From JBFELU01 sp041572755 (GTDB lineage: Bacteria; Actinomycetota; Acidimicrobiia; Spongiisociales; UBA11373), in NCBI GenBank assembly GCA_041572755.1, contig JBFFRY010000001.1:69620-133619 (forward strand): 64,000 nt of DNA, in the 5' to 3' direction. Positions 26,186 through 34,391 of this stretch are shown here, piece after piece. The notes beneath the pieces are model-generated. The model did not search any database and was not told where the DNA came from. It worked only from the letters and a program-made list of their open reading frames with translations. How positions within the stretch are numbered: the stretch's first letter is position 1; each line of letters starts with the position of its first letter. A program made the translations under genes and the position numbers.

Positions 26186-26213
26186 TTGTGAGCGTTGTCC
26201 CCAGGGCTAGCCT
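26186..26213 (+). promoter_or_regulatory. Sigma-A-like promoter of pilMNO
   Basis: TTGTGA at 26186-26191, 16 bases, TAGCCT at 26208-26213. It lies after the pilD duplication and 57 bases before the pilM start. No sigma-28-like box is visible here, so this transcription unit may be expressed independently of the other pilus operons. Confidence 0.5.
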
Positions 26214-26269
26214 CCAGATCACAGGGTTGTAACTACGCACACGTCGGGCCCCAATCCCGCGGAGGTGCT

Positions 26270-27373
26270 ATGGCTGTTGCGGTCGGTCTCGACATAGGCT
26301 CGAGCGCCGTGCGGGCCGCGGTCGTCGACACCGCCAAGTCGTCACCGCTGCTGCGGCGCTTCGCCGACATGCCTTTGCCGCCCGGCGCGGTGGTTGCCGG
26401 CGAGATCGTCGATTCCGGTGCCGTCGCCGAGGCGGTCGGTGCGTTGTGGAAGCGCAACAAGCTGCCGCGCAAGCGGGCGGTGATCGGCATCGCCAGCCAA
26501 CGGGTGATCGTGCGCCAGGTCGACGTACCCCACCTCGAGGAGTCCGAGATGGTGGAGGCGCTGCCCTTCCAGGTGCAGGACGCCATTCCGATCCCCGTCG
26601 AAGAAGCGGTTCTCGACTACGTGCCGCTCGAGGAGTTCAACACCCCTGACGGGGAGCTGATGCTGTCGATCCTCGTGGTGGCCGCCCAGCGGGAGATGAT
26701 CGACGAGCTGCTCGGCGTTGCTTCGTCGGCAAACCTCGATGTGCTGTCGATCGACCTGCAGGCCTTCGGCTTGGTGCGGGCCGCCTTTGGGGCCGACCTG
26801 ATGTTGGGCGGTGACGGTCCCCAGGCCCTGCTCGACGTGGGTATCTCGATGTCGCAGATCGCCATCGTTCGCGGTGGGATCACCCGGTTCGTCCGTATCC
26901 TGCCGGTGGGTGGGGATCAGTTCACCGAGGACCTCAGAGCCGGCCTGTCCCTCGGGTATGAGGATGCCGAGGAGCTGAAGCGGATCGTAGGGGTTGCTCC
27001 CGAGGGCATGCCGGAGGGGGATGGCGATCAGGCGGCGGCCCGGCGCATCCTCACCCGGACCGCGGATTCGCTGATCGAGGAGATACGAGGATCGATCAAC
27101 TACTACCTGACCCAGGCGGGGGAGCACTCACTCGGACGGCTGGTCGTGTCCGGCAACGGCGCCCGCCTGCCCCACCTCGCCAACCGCATCGCTCGGGCGT
27201 TGGGGACCCGGGTTGAGCCGGTGCGGGTGTTGGATCACATCGGGGTGGGGCGTCTCCAGATGACCGAGAGCCAGTTGCTCGACCTCCAACCGGTCCTTCC
27301 GGCCGCGGTCGGGCTCGCCATGTGGGGCAAGTTCGTCGTCCCCCCGACCGCCCGATTCGCCCATGTCGCCTGA
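26270..27373 (+). CDS. pilM: Type IV pilus inner-membrane complex ATPase-like protein PilM
   Basis: 367-residue actin-like protein of the cytoplasmic pilus ring. VGLDIGSSAVRAAVVD is the phosphate 1 motif; ALLDVGISMSQIAIVRGG near residue 182 is phosphate 2; LVVSGNGARLPHLANRIA near 290 is the adenosine motif. ALPFQVQDAIPIPVEEAVLDY is typical of PilM. ATG 26270 is preceded by GGAGG; the open frame upstream lacks PilM character. It should bind the N-terminal INLLP motif of the next gene product, PilN. Confidence 0.93.
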   Translation: MAVAVGLDIGSSAVRAAVVDTAKSSPLLRRFADMPLPPGAVVAGEIVDSGAVAEAVGALWKRNKLPRKRAVIGIASQRVIVRQVDVPHLEESEMVEALPFQVQDAIPIPVEEAVLDYVPLEEFNTPDGELMLSILVVAAQREMIDELLGVASSANLDVLSIDLQAFGLVRAAFGADLMLGGDGPQALLDVGISMSQIAIVRGGITRFVRILPVGGDQFTEDLRAGLSLGYEDAEELKRIVGVAPEGMPEGDGDQAAARRILTRTADSLIEEIRGSINYYLTQAGEHSLGRLVVSGNGARLPHLANRIARALGTRVEPVRVLDHIGVGRLQMTESQLLDLQPVLPAAVGLAMWGKFVVPPTARFAHVA

Positions 27374-27379
27374 TCTGCC

Positions 27380-28003
27380 ATGAGACCCATCAACCTGCTC
27401 CCACCAGAGGCTTTCCGCAAGATGGCCGCCCGCCGCAAGGTGGGCTTCTGGGTGGTGCTCGGGCTCATCTACGTGGCCGCCCTCGTGATCGGGGTGGTGT
27501 GGTGGAACACCCGGGTCGACTCCGCTCAGCAGGCCCTCGAGGAGCAGCAGGGCATCAATGCCGAACTCAACGCCGAGGTCAACGCCCTGGTCGCCGCCGA
27601 CGATCTGGCCGCCCAGTACGCCGAGCAGGTGCTGCTCACCTCGGTGGTACTCGCTCAGGACGTGGCGTGGGGTCGCTTGCTCAACGACTTCGGGCGCCTG
27701 ATTCCGGAGCGGGTCTGGCTCGACTCCTTCGTGGGTACATCCCTGCCGGGGACCCCCGGATTGGTGGGGCGGGTAGCGGTCGCCGGGAGGGGTTTCGACT
27801 TTCGCGACGTCTCAGCGTGGCTGCGAACGCTCGATGAGGAACAGTTCCCCGGTGTCGCCGGCACCTGGGTCACCAGTGCTTCCGAATCGGAGGCGGCAAG
27901 CGGAACCGAGACCGTGGTCAACTTCGACTCGTCGACCGGCCTCACGGAGGGGGCCGTCTCCAATCGCCTCGAGGAGCGCATCCCGGTGGTGGTGCCAGGA
28001 TGA
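27380..28003 (+). CDS. pilN: Type IV pilus alignment protein PilN
   Basis: 207-residue bitopic membrane protein. MRPINLLPPE at the N-terminus is the PilM-binding motif; a transmembrane helix spans about 21-42; a coiled-coil stretch (DSAQQALEEQQGINAELNAEV) and a ferredoxin-like domain follow. Six bases separate it from pilM, and it overlaps pilO as ATGA. It forms part of the PilMNO alignment complex between motor and pilus. Confidence 0.9.
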   Translation: MRPINLLPPEAFRKMAARRKVGFWVVLGLIYVAALVIGVVWWNTRVDSAQQALEEQQGINAELNAEVNALVAADDLAAQYAEQVLLTSVVLAQDVAWGRLLNDFGRLIPERVWLDSFVGTSLPGTPGLVGRVAVAGRGFDFRDVSAWLRTLDEEQFPGVAGTWVTSASESEAASGTETVVNFDSSTGLTEGAVSNRLEERIPVVVPG

Positions 28004-28800
28004 GCCGCCGAGTCACCGCCCTGGTCGCCTTCGTCCTCTTGGCCGTGACGGCGGCGTGGTGGTTCTTCCTCATCTCACCGCGCAACGCCCGGATCGTCGA
28101 ACTGGGCGACGATCGGGATGCTGCCGTCGCCGAGGCTGACCGGCTGCGGGCCGCCATCGCCCAGCTGCAATCGGTCCAGGAGAACGACGTCGCCTACCTG
28201 GCGGCGATTGGGAAGCTCGAGGCTGGGATCCCCGAGCGGGCGGAGCTGGCGGTCTTCATCGAAGAGGTGACCGCACTCGCCGAAGACGTGGGGGTGAACC
28301 TCGAGGCCATCTCGCCGGCGGAGCCGATCCCGGTGCAAGGTCTGGATGCCTACGAGATCGCCGTCTCGCTGGCCATGACCGGCGAGTACTTCGAACTCCT
28401 CGGGTTCCTGTTTGGACTCGACGACATGGAGCGAATCGTGGTGGTCGACAGCGTGTCCATCACCGCCACCAGCGGCGGGGCGGCGGCGGAGACGACCACC
28501 ACCACCACGACCACGATCGCCGATGGGGATGCGGCGAGCACCACCTCGTCGTCGACGACGACGACGACCATCCCACGGATCGAGGAGGATTCGCTGTCGA
28601 TCGCCTTGACCATCAAGCTGTTCACGCGGACACCCTTGTTGCCGATCGTCGCTCCGGACGGGACAGAGGGCAATGGTGGCGCACCGCAGGAAGACGCGGA
28701 TGTCGAAGGCGACGCCACCGAGTCTGGTCAGGGGATCGAGTTCACGCCGGTGGAGGGTCCACCCCCCACAATCGGTGAAGCCTCTGGAGGCTCGCCATGA
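28000..28800 (+). CDS. pilO: Type IV pilus alignment protein PilO with poly-Thr inserts
   Basis: 266-residue PilO-like protein. Transmembrane helix about 6-25, coiled coil about 30-65, then the ferredoxin-like PilO domain (AVFIEEVTALAEDVGVNLEAISPAEP..., VSLAMTGEYFELLGFLFGLDDMERIV). Unusually, the domain is interrupted near residues 164-193 by low-complexity Thr-rich sequence (two runs of five to eight Thr) before its last strand (LSIALTIKLFTR), and an acidic tail follows. It overlaps pilN and the next gene. Confidence 0.87.
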   Translation: MSRRVTALVAFVLLAVTAAWWFFLISPRNARIVELGDDRDAAVAEADRLRAAIAQLQSVQENDVAYLAAIGKLEAGIPERAELAVFIEEVTALAEDVGVNLEAISPAEPIPVQGLDAYEIAVSLAMTGEYFELLGFLFGLDDMERIVVVDSVSITATSGGAAAETTTTTTTTIADGDAASTTSSSTTTTTIPRIEEDSLSIALTIKLFTRTPLLPIVAPDGTEGNGGAPQEDADVEGDATESGQGIEFTPVEGPPPTIGEASGGSP

Positions 28801-29363
28801 AGAACGCCACGCGCAGCCTGACGGCATCGGTCGTGGCAATCCTTCTGGTCGCCACGGCCGTTGTCTCGGTGTGGCTGGTGGCCACCAACGGCGTGTTCGC
28901 GGCCGCCGGACCCGGTTTGGACGGACCGCTCCCGGCCGCCCCTGGAACGATCGCTCCTTTCGTGCTCACCGACGACGGGCTCGGCTTGACCTCGGCGTTC
29001 CAGGTGGCACAACCTCGCGATCCCTTCGAGCCCCTCATCGACGATGCCACCACGACCACCGCCGGCACGACCACGACGACGACTACCGGGGACACCACGA
29101 CCACCACCGGCGCCGGGACGACGTCCACGACGACCACCGATGGCTTCGAGCCGGACACTCGCCGGGTGGTGTTGCTGGAGATACGAGAGGAGGACGGCAC
29201 CAGGAGGGCCGTGCTGACGGTCGACGGCGAAACCTACGTCGTGGCGGTCGGTGAGGCCTTCGCCGAGAACTTCCGGGTGGTCAGCCTCTCAGAGAACAGC
29301 GGCGTGTTCCTCTACGGAGACAGCGCATTCACCCTGGCGGTGGGCCAGGCCATTCTGAAGTAG
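28797..29363 (+). CDS. PilP-like membrane protein with poly-Thr linker
   Basis: 188-residue protein: N-terminal transmembrane helix (about 9-30), a segment with QPRDPFEPLI (the RDPF motif resembles PilP), a Thr-rich linker about 83-116, and a C-terminal beta domain (RRVVLLEIREEDGTRRAVLTVDGETYVVAVGEAFAENFRVVSL) resembling a PilP/GspC homology region. In diderm bacteria PilP links PilO to the PilQ secretin; no secretin is present here, so the partner must differ. Assignment as a PilP analogue rests on position and the RDPF motif. Confidence 0.65.
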   Translation: MKNATRSLTASVVAILLVATAVVSVWLVATNGVFAAAGPGLDGPLPAAPGTIAPFVLTDDGLGLTSAFQVAQPRDPFEPLIDDATTTTAGTTTTTTTGDTTTTTGAGTTSTTTTDGFEPDTRRVVLLEIREEDGTRRAVLTVDGETYVVAVGEAFAENFRVVSLSENSGVFLYGDSAFTLAVGQAILK

Positions 29364-29379
29364 GCCGGGTCCGGCGGAG

Positions 29380-29385
29380 TACCAT
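29380..29385 (+). promoter_or_regulatory. -10 element TACCAT of aroC
   Basis: TACCAT ends 10 bases before ATG 29396; the predicted transcript starts about 4 bases before the start codon and would be nearly leaderless. Confidence 0.5.
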
Positions 29386-29395
29386 CCCCGCGTCC

Positions 29396-30544
29396 ATGCT
29401 GCGATTCCTCACTGCGGGTGAATCCCACGGGCCGGGTCTGGTGACCATCGTCGAGGGCCTCCCGGCCGGCCTCGACGTGTCCGCCGAGGCGCTGGCATCC
29501 GAGCTCGCCCGTCGCCGCCATGGGCACGGTCGGGGACGGCGGATGGCGCTGGAGAAGGACGAACTCGAGATCCTCGGGGGTGTGCGCTTCGGGCGGACCC
29601 TCGGCGGCCCGGTCGCCGTCGTCATCCGCAACACCGAGTGGCCCAAGTGGGTCGACGAGATGGCGATCGGTACCGGAGAGGCCCGTCGCCCGCTCACGGC
29701 ACCCCGTCCCGGCCATGCCGATCTCGCCGGCATGCAGAAGTACGACGCCCACGATGCCCGGGATATTCTGGAGCGGGCCTCGGCTCGCGAGACTGCAGCC
29801 CGGGCGGTGGCCGGATACCTGGCGAAGGCCCTGCTGGCGACGGTAGGGACGTCGGTGGTCAGTCACGTGGTGCGCATCGGAACTGTGGCCACCGAGGTCG
29901 TGCCGGAGCCCGGCGATGCCGAGCGCATCGACGCCTCTCCGGTGCGGACGCTGGACCCCGATGCCGAGCGGGCCATGATGGCCGAGATCGACCGTGCTAA
30001 GGAGGATCGCGACACGCTCGGCGGAGTCGTCGAGGTGGCGGCGTTCGGGGTGCTCCCGGGGCTGGGAAGCCATGTGCACTGGGATCGCCGCATCGAGGCT
30101 CGCTTGGCCGAGGCGTTGATGTCGATCCCCGCCATCAAGGCGGTGGAGGTCGGCGACGGCCTGGCCTCTGCGGGGCGGCGTGGCTCGGAGGCTCACGACG
30201 AGATCGTGCTCGTCGACGGCGAGGCCCGGCGGACCTCCAACCGCGCCGGGGGCATCGAGGGCGGGATGACGACCGGCGATCTGCTGCGAGTGCGGGCGGC
30301 CATGAAGCCGCTCTCCACTCTCATGCGAGCTCTACAGACCGTCGACGTCGCCACCGGAGAACCGGAGAAGGCCATCCGGGAACGGAGCGACGTCTGTGCG
30401 GTTCCCGCCGCCGGGGTGGTTGCCGAGCACATGGTCTGCTGGGTCCTGGCCGACGAGGTCGTGCGCAAATTCGGCGGCGACACGGTGGGGGACCTCTCGG
30501 CCGCCGTCGAGCACTACCGACGGCGCCTCGAGCGCTTCCCATGA
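29396..30544 (+). CDS. aroC: Chorismate synthase
   Basis: 382-residue FMN-dependent chorismate synthase, last step of the shikimate pathway. GESHGPGLVTIVEGLPAG near the start (signature 1), RRRHGHGRGRRMALEKDELEILGGVRFGRTLGGP, RPGHADLAGMQKYD near 103, and RASARETAARVA-type signature 2 near 124, with NRAGGIEGGMTTG near 281. Full length. Overlaps aroK as ATGA. Confidence 0.96.
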   Translation: MLRFLTAGESHGPGLVTIVEGLPAGLDVSAEALASELARRRHGHGRGRRMALEKDELEILGGVRFGRTLGGPVAVVIRNTEWPKWVDEMAIGTGEARRPLTAPRPGHADLAGMQKYDAHDARDILERASARETAARAVAGYLAKALLATVGTSVVSHVVRIGTVATEVVPEPGDAERIDASPVRTLDPDAERAMMAEIDRAKEDRDTLGGVVEVAAFGVLPGLGSHVHWDRRIEARLAEALMSIPAIKAVEVGDGLASAGRRGSEAHDEIVLVDGEARRTSNRAGGIEGGMTTGDLLRVRAAMKPLSTLMRALQTVDVATGEPEKAIRERSDVCAVPAAGVVAEHMVCWVLADEVVRKFGGDTVGDLSAAVEHYRRRLERFP

Positions 30545-31041
30545 ACACGTTGTGGCTGACCGGCATGATGGGGGCCGGTAAGACGACGATCGGCCGGCTG
30601 GTGGCCGCTCTCACCGAGCGTCCCTTCGTCGATCTCGACGACACCGTGGAGTCCGCGGCAGGGCGATCGGTACGGCAGATCTTCGCCGACGACGGTGAGA
30701 AGGCCTTCCGCGACCTGGAGAGTGTGGCGGTGACCACGGTCGCCGGTCGCACCGCCGTGGTGGCCTGCGGCGGTGGGGCGGTGCTGCGCCCCACCAACCG
30801 CACGATCATGCGGGAGCACGGGGTGGTGGTGTGGCTGCGGGCTCGCCCGGAAACCCTCGCCGGGAGGCTGGAGGGGGCGGTGGGGCGGCCGTTGCTGGCG
30901 GGACCGGATCAGGCCGGTTCTCTGGCCGTACTGGCGGCGGAACGGATGGAGGCATACGGGGACGCCGCCCACTTCGCGGTCGCCACCGACGACCGGACCC
31001 CGATCGACATCGCCGAGGAAGTCATCGCACTATGGCGCTGA
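30541..31041 (+). CDS. aroK: Shikimate kinase
   Basis: 166-residue kinase that phosphorylates shikimate with ATP. P-loop GMMGAGKTTIGR near residue 8; shikimate-binding DLDDTVE near 32 and the FRDLE motif near 56; ACGGGAVLR near 76; lid region GRPLLAG near 118. Overlaps aroC upstream and aroB downstream, so the three are co-translated. Confidence 0.95.
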   Translation: MNTLWLTGMMGAGKTTIGRLVAALTERPFVDLDDTVESAAGRSVRQIFADDGEKAFRDLESVAVTTVAGRTAVVACGGGAVLRPTNRTIMREHGVVVWLRARPETLAGRLEGAVGRPLLAGPDQAGSLAVLAAERMEAYGDAAHFAVATDDRTPIDIAEEVIALWR

Positions 31042-32069
31042 TAGAGATTCCCGGTGCCACCGAGATCCACGTGGGCCGCTCCTTGCTCGGTGCCCCCACG
31101 GTGCTCGGAAGCCATCCCGGGCCGGTGACGGTGGCGGTGGCGTGCCAGCCGTCGGTCGTCGCCCTGGCCGAGGGCCTCGCCGAGGCGCTGCGGGGCGCCG
31201 GAGCGCGGGCTGAGGTGAAGGCTCTCCCCGACGGGGAGGCGGCCAAGGAGCTCTCGGTGGTCGCCGAGCTGTATGGGTGGTTCGCCGAGCTGGGCATGCA
31301 CCGATCGGACGTGCTCGTCGGCGTTGGTGGGGGAGCGCTGACCGACGTCACCGGATTCGCTGCGGCGACCTACCTGCGTGGCATCGAGTTCGTGAACGTG
31401 CCGACAACTCTGCTCGGTGCGGTCGACGCCTCGGTGGGTGGGAAGACCGGGGTGAACCTGAGAGCCAAGAACATGGTCGGCGTCTTCGCCCATCCCGCCC
31501 GGGTGGTGATCGACGTCGATGTTCTCGATCGGCTTCCCCCCGAGCTCAAGCGGCAAGGGTCGGCCGAAGCCCTCAAGGCCGGAATGATCGGGGACGAGCG
31601 GCTCGTGGCCCTGCTCGAGACGGAGGGTCTGGAGGCGGACCTGGAGAAGGTGGTCGCCCGGGCCGTGGCGGTCAAGGCGGATGTCGTGGGGCGCGACTTC
31701 ACTGAGCAGGGTGAGCGGGCCGTGCTCAACTACGGCCACACGATCGGCCATGCGCTCGAGGTCGCCCTGCAGCTCTCCCACGGCGAGGCCGTGGCGGTGG
31801 GGATGGTGGCTGCCGGCCGGGCGTCGGCGATCCGTTGCGGATTCTCCGAAGAGAGTCGCCAGAACGAAGCGATCGGACGGCTGGGGTTGCCCCTGGCGGC
31901 GGCCGACGCCGACCCCGACCGGGTCGGCGAGCTCCTGGGATTCGACAAGAAGCGGGATGCTGCCGGGCTGCGGATGGTGCTCCTCGCGGCCATCGGTGCC
32001 CCGGAGGTCGAGCACGTGGAGGCCGCTACCGTACGGGAAGCCCTGGCGGCGGTCGGGATCGATGCGTAG
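31032..32069 (+). CDS. aroB: 3-dehydroquinate synthase
   Basis: 345-residue NAD-dependent enzyme of the shikimate pathway. VGVGGGALTDVTGFAAATYLRGI near residue 94 (NAD binding), VPTTLLGAVDASVGGKTGVN near 121, and metal ligands in GSAEALKAG, LNYGHTIGHALE and SHGEAVAVGM. ATG 31032 lies 10 bases inside the end of aroK; the longer open frame upstream is a shadow of aroK. A 7-base gap separates it from the peptidase gene. Confidence 0.95.
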   Translation: MALIEIPGATEIHVGRSLLGAPTVLGSHPGPVTVAVACQPSVVALAEGLAEALRGAGARAEVKALPDGEAAKELSVVAELYGWFAELGMHRSDVLVGVGGGALTDVTGFAAATYLRGIEFVNVPTTLLGAVDASVGGKTGVNLRAKNMVGVFAHPARVVIDVDVLDRLPPELKRQGSAEALKAGMIGDERLVALLETEGLEADLEKVVARAVAVKADVVGRDFTEQGERAVLNYGHTIGHALEVALQLSHGEAVAVGMVAAGRASAIRCGFSEESRQNEAIGRLGLPLAAADADPDRVGELLGFDKKRDAAGLRMVLLAAIGAPEVEHVEAATVREALAAVGIDA

Positions 32070-32076
32070 GAGTCAC

Positions 32077-33141
32077 ATGGATCACAAGAGACGGGTCGAC
32101 GCGCTCGCCGACTCCATGGACACGCCACTCCTGGTGACCCGCCCGGCCCACCTTCGCTATCTACTGGGGTTCGCCGGGAGCAACGGCTACCTCCTCGTGC
32201 ACCCCGACGGGGAGTCGGTGTTCGTGACCGATGGGCGCTACGGGGAGGCGGCCGGACCCCTCGTCGACGCTTTGGGCGAGTCCCGGCTCGAGGTGTACAC
32301 CGGCGACCTGATGGGGGCGCTCGACGGTGTGCTGCGGGGCTTGGAGACGGTGGCGGTGGAAGCCGACGCCGTGACGTGGGGCTTCGCTCGTTCTCTGGAG
32401 GCGAAGACCTCGACCCGCCCGGTGGCGACCACCGGGGCGGTGGAGCGTCTGCGCCGCATCAAGGACGAGGCCGAGGTTGCGGCGCTCCGGGCCGCGGCCG
32501 CGGCCACCGATGCCGCGTTTGCCGAACTGGAGAGCCTGGTGGCGGACGCCGAGACGGAACGCGATCTGGCCTGGGCGCTGAGGTCGTCGATGCGACTTCA
32601 CGGGGGTGACCCGGCGGAATGGGATCCGATCGTCGCCGTCGGCGCGGCGGCTTCGGTTCCGCACCACCAGACCGGTGCGGCCCGGTTGGAACCGGGCCTC
32701 CTGCTGCTGGATTACGGCTGCACGGTGGACGGTTACCACTCCGACATGAGCCGGACCGTATGGCGAGGGGAGACTCCGGATGCCGAGTTGGCCGACGTCC
32801 ACCGGGCCGTGGCAGAGTCGCACCTGGCCGCCGTGGAGGCGGTCGCCCCGGGGGTTGCCTGCGGGGACGTCGATGCGGCGGCCCGGGCCGTCCTCGCCTC
32901 CCACGGCTACGAGGAGTACTTCCTGCACAGCACCGGCCACGGGGTCGGCCTCGAGATCCACGAGGAACCCTGGGTGCGCCGTGGCAACGAGGACCGACTG
33001 GAGGCCGGGAACGTGATCACGATCGAGCCGGGTGTCTACTTGCCGGGGAAAGGCGGCGTCCGCATCGAAGACATGGTGCTGGTCACGCCGGATGGGCCGG
33101 TGATGTTGACGGAGTCGCCACGGGAGATGATGCCGACATGA
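32077..33141 (+). CDS. M24-family aminopeptidase P-like peptidase
   Basis: 354-residue creatinase-fold metallopeptidase. N-terminal non-catalytic domain (about 1-120), then the pita-bread domain with the five dinuclear metal ligands: LLLLDYGCTVDGYHSDMSRT (two Asp), FLHSTGHGVGLEIHE (His), ITIEPGVY (Glu) and VRIEDMV (Glu). Specificity (Xaa-Pro aminopeptidase or prolidase) cannot be settled by sequence alone. GGAG precedes ATG 32077. It lies directly upstream of efp and overlaps it as ATGA, a common actinobacterial order. Confidence 0.92.
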   Translation: MDHKRRVDALADSMDTPLLVTRPAHLRYLLGFAGSNGYLLVHPDGESVFVTDGRYGEAAGPLVDALGESRLEVYTGDLMGALDGVLRGLETVAVEADAVTWGFARSLEAKTSTRPVATTGAVERLRRIKDEAEVAALRAAAAATDAAFAELESLVADAETERDLAWALRSSMRLHGGDPAEWDPIVAVGAAASVPHHQTGAARLEPGLLLLDYGCTVDGYHSDMSRTVWRGETPDAELADVHRAVAESHLAAVEAVAPGVACGDVDAAARAVLASHGYEEYFLHSTGHGVGLEIHEEPWVRRGNEDRLEAGNVITIEPGVYLPGKGGVRIEDMVLVTPDGPVMLTESPREMMPT

Positions 33142-33698
33142 TTTCGACCAATGATGTGAAGCCGGGGATGGCGCTCGATCTGGACGACGGGGTGTTCCAG
33201 ATCGTCGAGTACCAGCATGTGAAGCCGGGGAAGGGCAAGGCCTTCGTGCGAACGAAGCTCAAGAACCTGCAGACCGGTGCCGTGGTCGACCGGACCTTCC
33301 GCGCCGACGAACCGGTCCAGCAAGCGGTGATCGATCGTCGTGACCACCAGTTCCTGTATCAGGATGACCTCGGGTTCCACTTCATGGACGGCGAGACCTA
33401 TGCCCAGATGACGCTGCAGCAAGACCAGATGGGTCCGGCGGTCGACTACCTGGTGGAGGGCGCCACGGTGCTGCTGGGCATCTACCAGGAACGTCCCATC
33501 ACGATCGACCTGGCGGCTTCGGTCGAGCTCGAGGTCGTGATCGCCGAGCCCGGGGTCAAGGGTGACCGGGTTTCGGGCGCTACCAAGCCGGTCACGACGG
33601 AGACCGGCCTGGTGGTCCAGGTCCCGCTCTTCGTCGAGCAGGGTGATCGGATCAAGGTCGACACCCGCACCGGGGACTACATCACCCGGGCGTCGTGA
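33138..33698 (+). CDS. efp: Translation elongation factor P
   Basis: 186-residue three-domain EF-P that relieves ribosome stalling at polyproline. The KOW-like N-domain carries KPGKGKAF near residue 31, with Lys at the modification position; two OB domains follow, ending GDRIKVDTRTGDYITR. EF-P is directly relevant here because this genome encodes a protein with a 22-residue proline run (45152-45970). Overlaps both neighbours. Confidence 0.96.
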   Translation: MISTNDVKPGMALDLDDGVFQIVEYQHVKPGKGKAFVRTKLKNLQTGAVVDRTFRADEPVQQAVIDRRDHQFLYQDDLGFHFMDGETYAQMTLQQDQMGPAVDYLVEGATVLLGIYQERPITIDLAASVELEVVIAEPGVKGDRVSGATKPVTTETGLVVQVPLFVEQGDRIKVDTRTGDYITRAS

Positions 33699-34273
33699 CG
33701 GACATTGAGGCGGTCGCCGGAGATCTGGCATCGGTCGCCAGGGGGGAGGCTGATCCGGCCTCGGTGTTCGTGGGTACCGAGCCCCTCCCGCTGCGGGAGG
33801 CAGCCGAGATGATCGAGAGCGCCACTGCGGACCCGGTCGGTTTCGCCGCCCGTCACGGCGACGCCGCCCGCGACGCGCTCCACGTCGGACCGGCAGGGCT
33901 GGCGAGGCTGCGTCGTTTGCTGCGGCGCGACGATGCCCTTGCTGTGCTCTACGGGGCCGAGCAGCGGGGCGGACCCCCGAGCGTCGAGGGCCTCGGCGAT
34001 GAAGCCGTTGCACTGGCGATGGGGACATGGGAGGACCGGGCCGACCTGGACAGGGCAATCGGTGAAGCGGCCGTCGGCTGGACGGTGGCCCGGATGCCCC
34101 CGGTCGACCGGTCGATCCTCCGGCTGGCCCTCTACGAGTTGCTGCGGCACCCGGAGACGCCGTCTGCGGTGGTTGTCTCGGAGGCGGTGCGGCTGGCCAA
34201 GGCCTACTCCACCCAGGAGAGCGGCCGCTTCGTCAACGGCGTTCTCGGTGAGCTGGTGCGGCGTCTCGGGTGA
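33695..34273 (+). CDS. nusB: Transcription antitermination protein NusB
   Basis: 192-residue protein, longer than the usual 130-150, owing to an N-terminal region (1-55) of uncertain role. The NusB core is in the second half: LARLRRLLRRDDALAVLYGAEQRG, WTVARMPPVDRSILRLALYELL, and PSAVVVSEAVRLAKAYSTQESGRFVNGVLGEL. NusB with NusE binds boxA of the rRNA leader. It starts on a GTGA overlap with efp. The next gene belongs to a separate, PyrR-controlled unit. Confidence 0.9.
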   Translation: MTDIEAVAGDLASVARGEADPASVFVGTEPLPLREAAEMIESATADPVGFAARHGDAARDALHVGPAGLARLRRLLRRDDALAVLYGAEQRGGPPSVEGLGDEAVALAMGTWEDRADLDRAIGEAAVGWTVARMPPVDRSILRLALYELLRHPETPSAVVVSEAVRLAKAYSTQESGRFVNGVLGELVRRLG

Positions 34274-34285
34274 GGAGCGGCGTGC

Positions 34286-34291
34286 TACGGT
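34286..34291 (+). promoter_or_regulatory. -10 element TACGGT of the pyr operon
   Basis: TACGGT; predicted transcription start near 34298, just before the PyrR-binding hairpin. No clear -35 element. Confidence 0.45.
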
Positions 34292-34300
34292 GACGCAAAC

Positions 34301-34391
34301 CGTCCTTTAAGACCGGTCCCGTGAGGCCGGAAAGGAGGAGCAGATGATCGATCGACAGGCCGCCCACCGGGCGGCCCTCTTCTTGTCATGA
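34301..34391 (+). promoter_or_regulatory. PyrR-responsive leader with nested ORF and terminator hairpin
   Basis: The 34303-34336 hairpin pairs TCCTTT with AAAGGA around the conserved PyrR loop (CCGG-TCCCGTGAG-GCCGG). The AAAGGA arm is part of the ribosome site AAAGGAGG. PyrR with UMP should stabilise the hairpin and hide that site. Downstream, GGCCGCCC (34358-34365) and GGGCGGCC (34369-34376) form a terminator-like stem followed by CTCTTCTT. The layout fits translational repression as described for mycobacterial pyr leaders, perhaps combined with attenuation. Confidence 0.75.
34344..34391 (+). CDS. 15-residue pyr leader peptide
   Basis: Open frame MIDRQAAHRAALFLS starting 5-6 bases after AAAGGAGG, the only good ribosome site in the leader. 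Its stop overlaps the pyrR start as ATGA, so pyrR would be translated by coupling from ribosomes finishing this peptide. The terminator-like stem lies inside it; a translating ribosome would melt that stem. Too short for a conventional gene call. Confidence 0.6.
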   Translation: MIDRQAAHRAALFLS

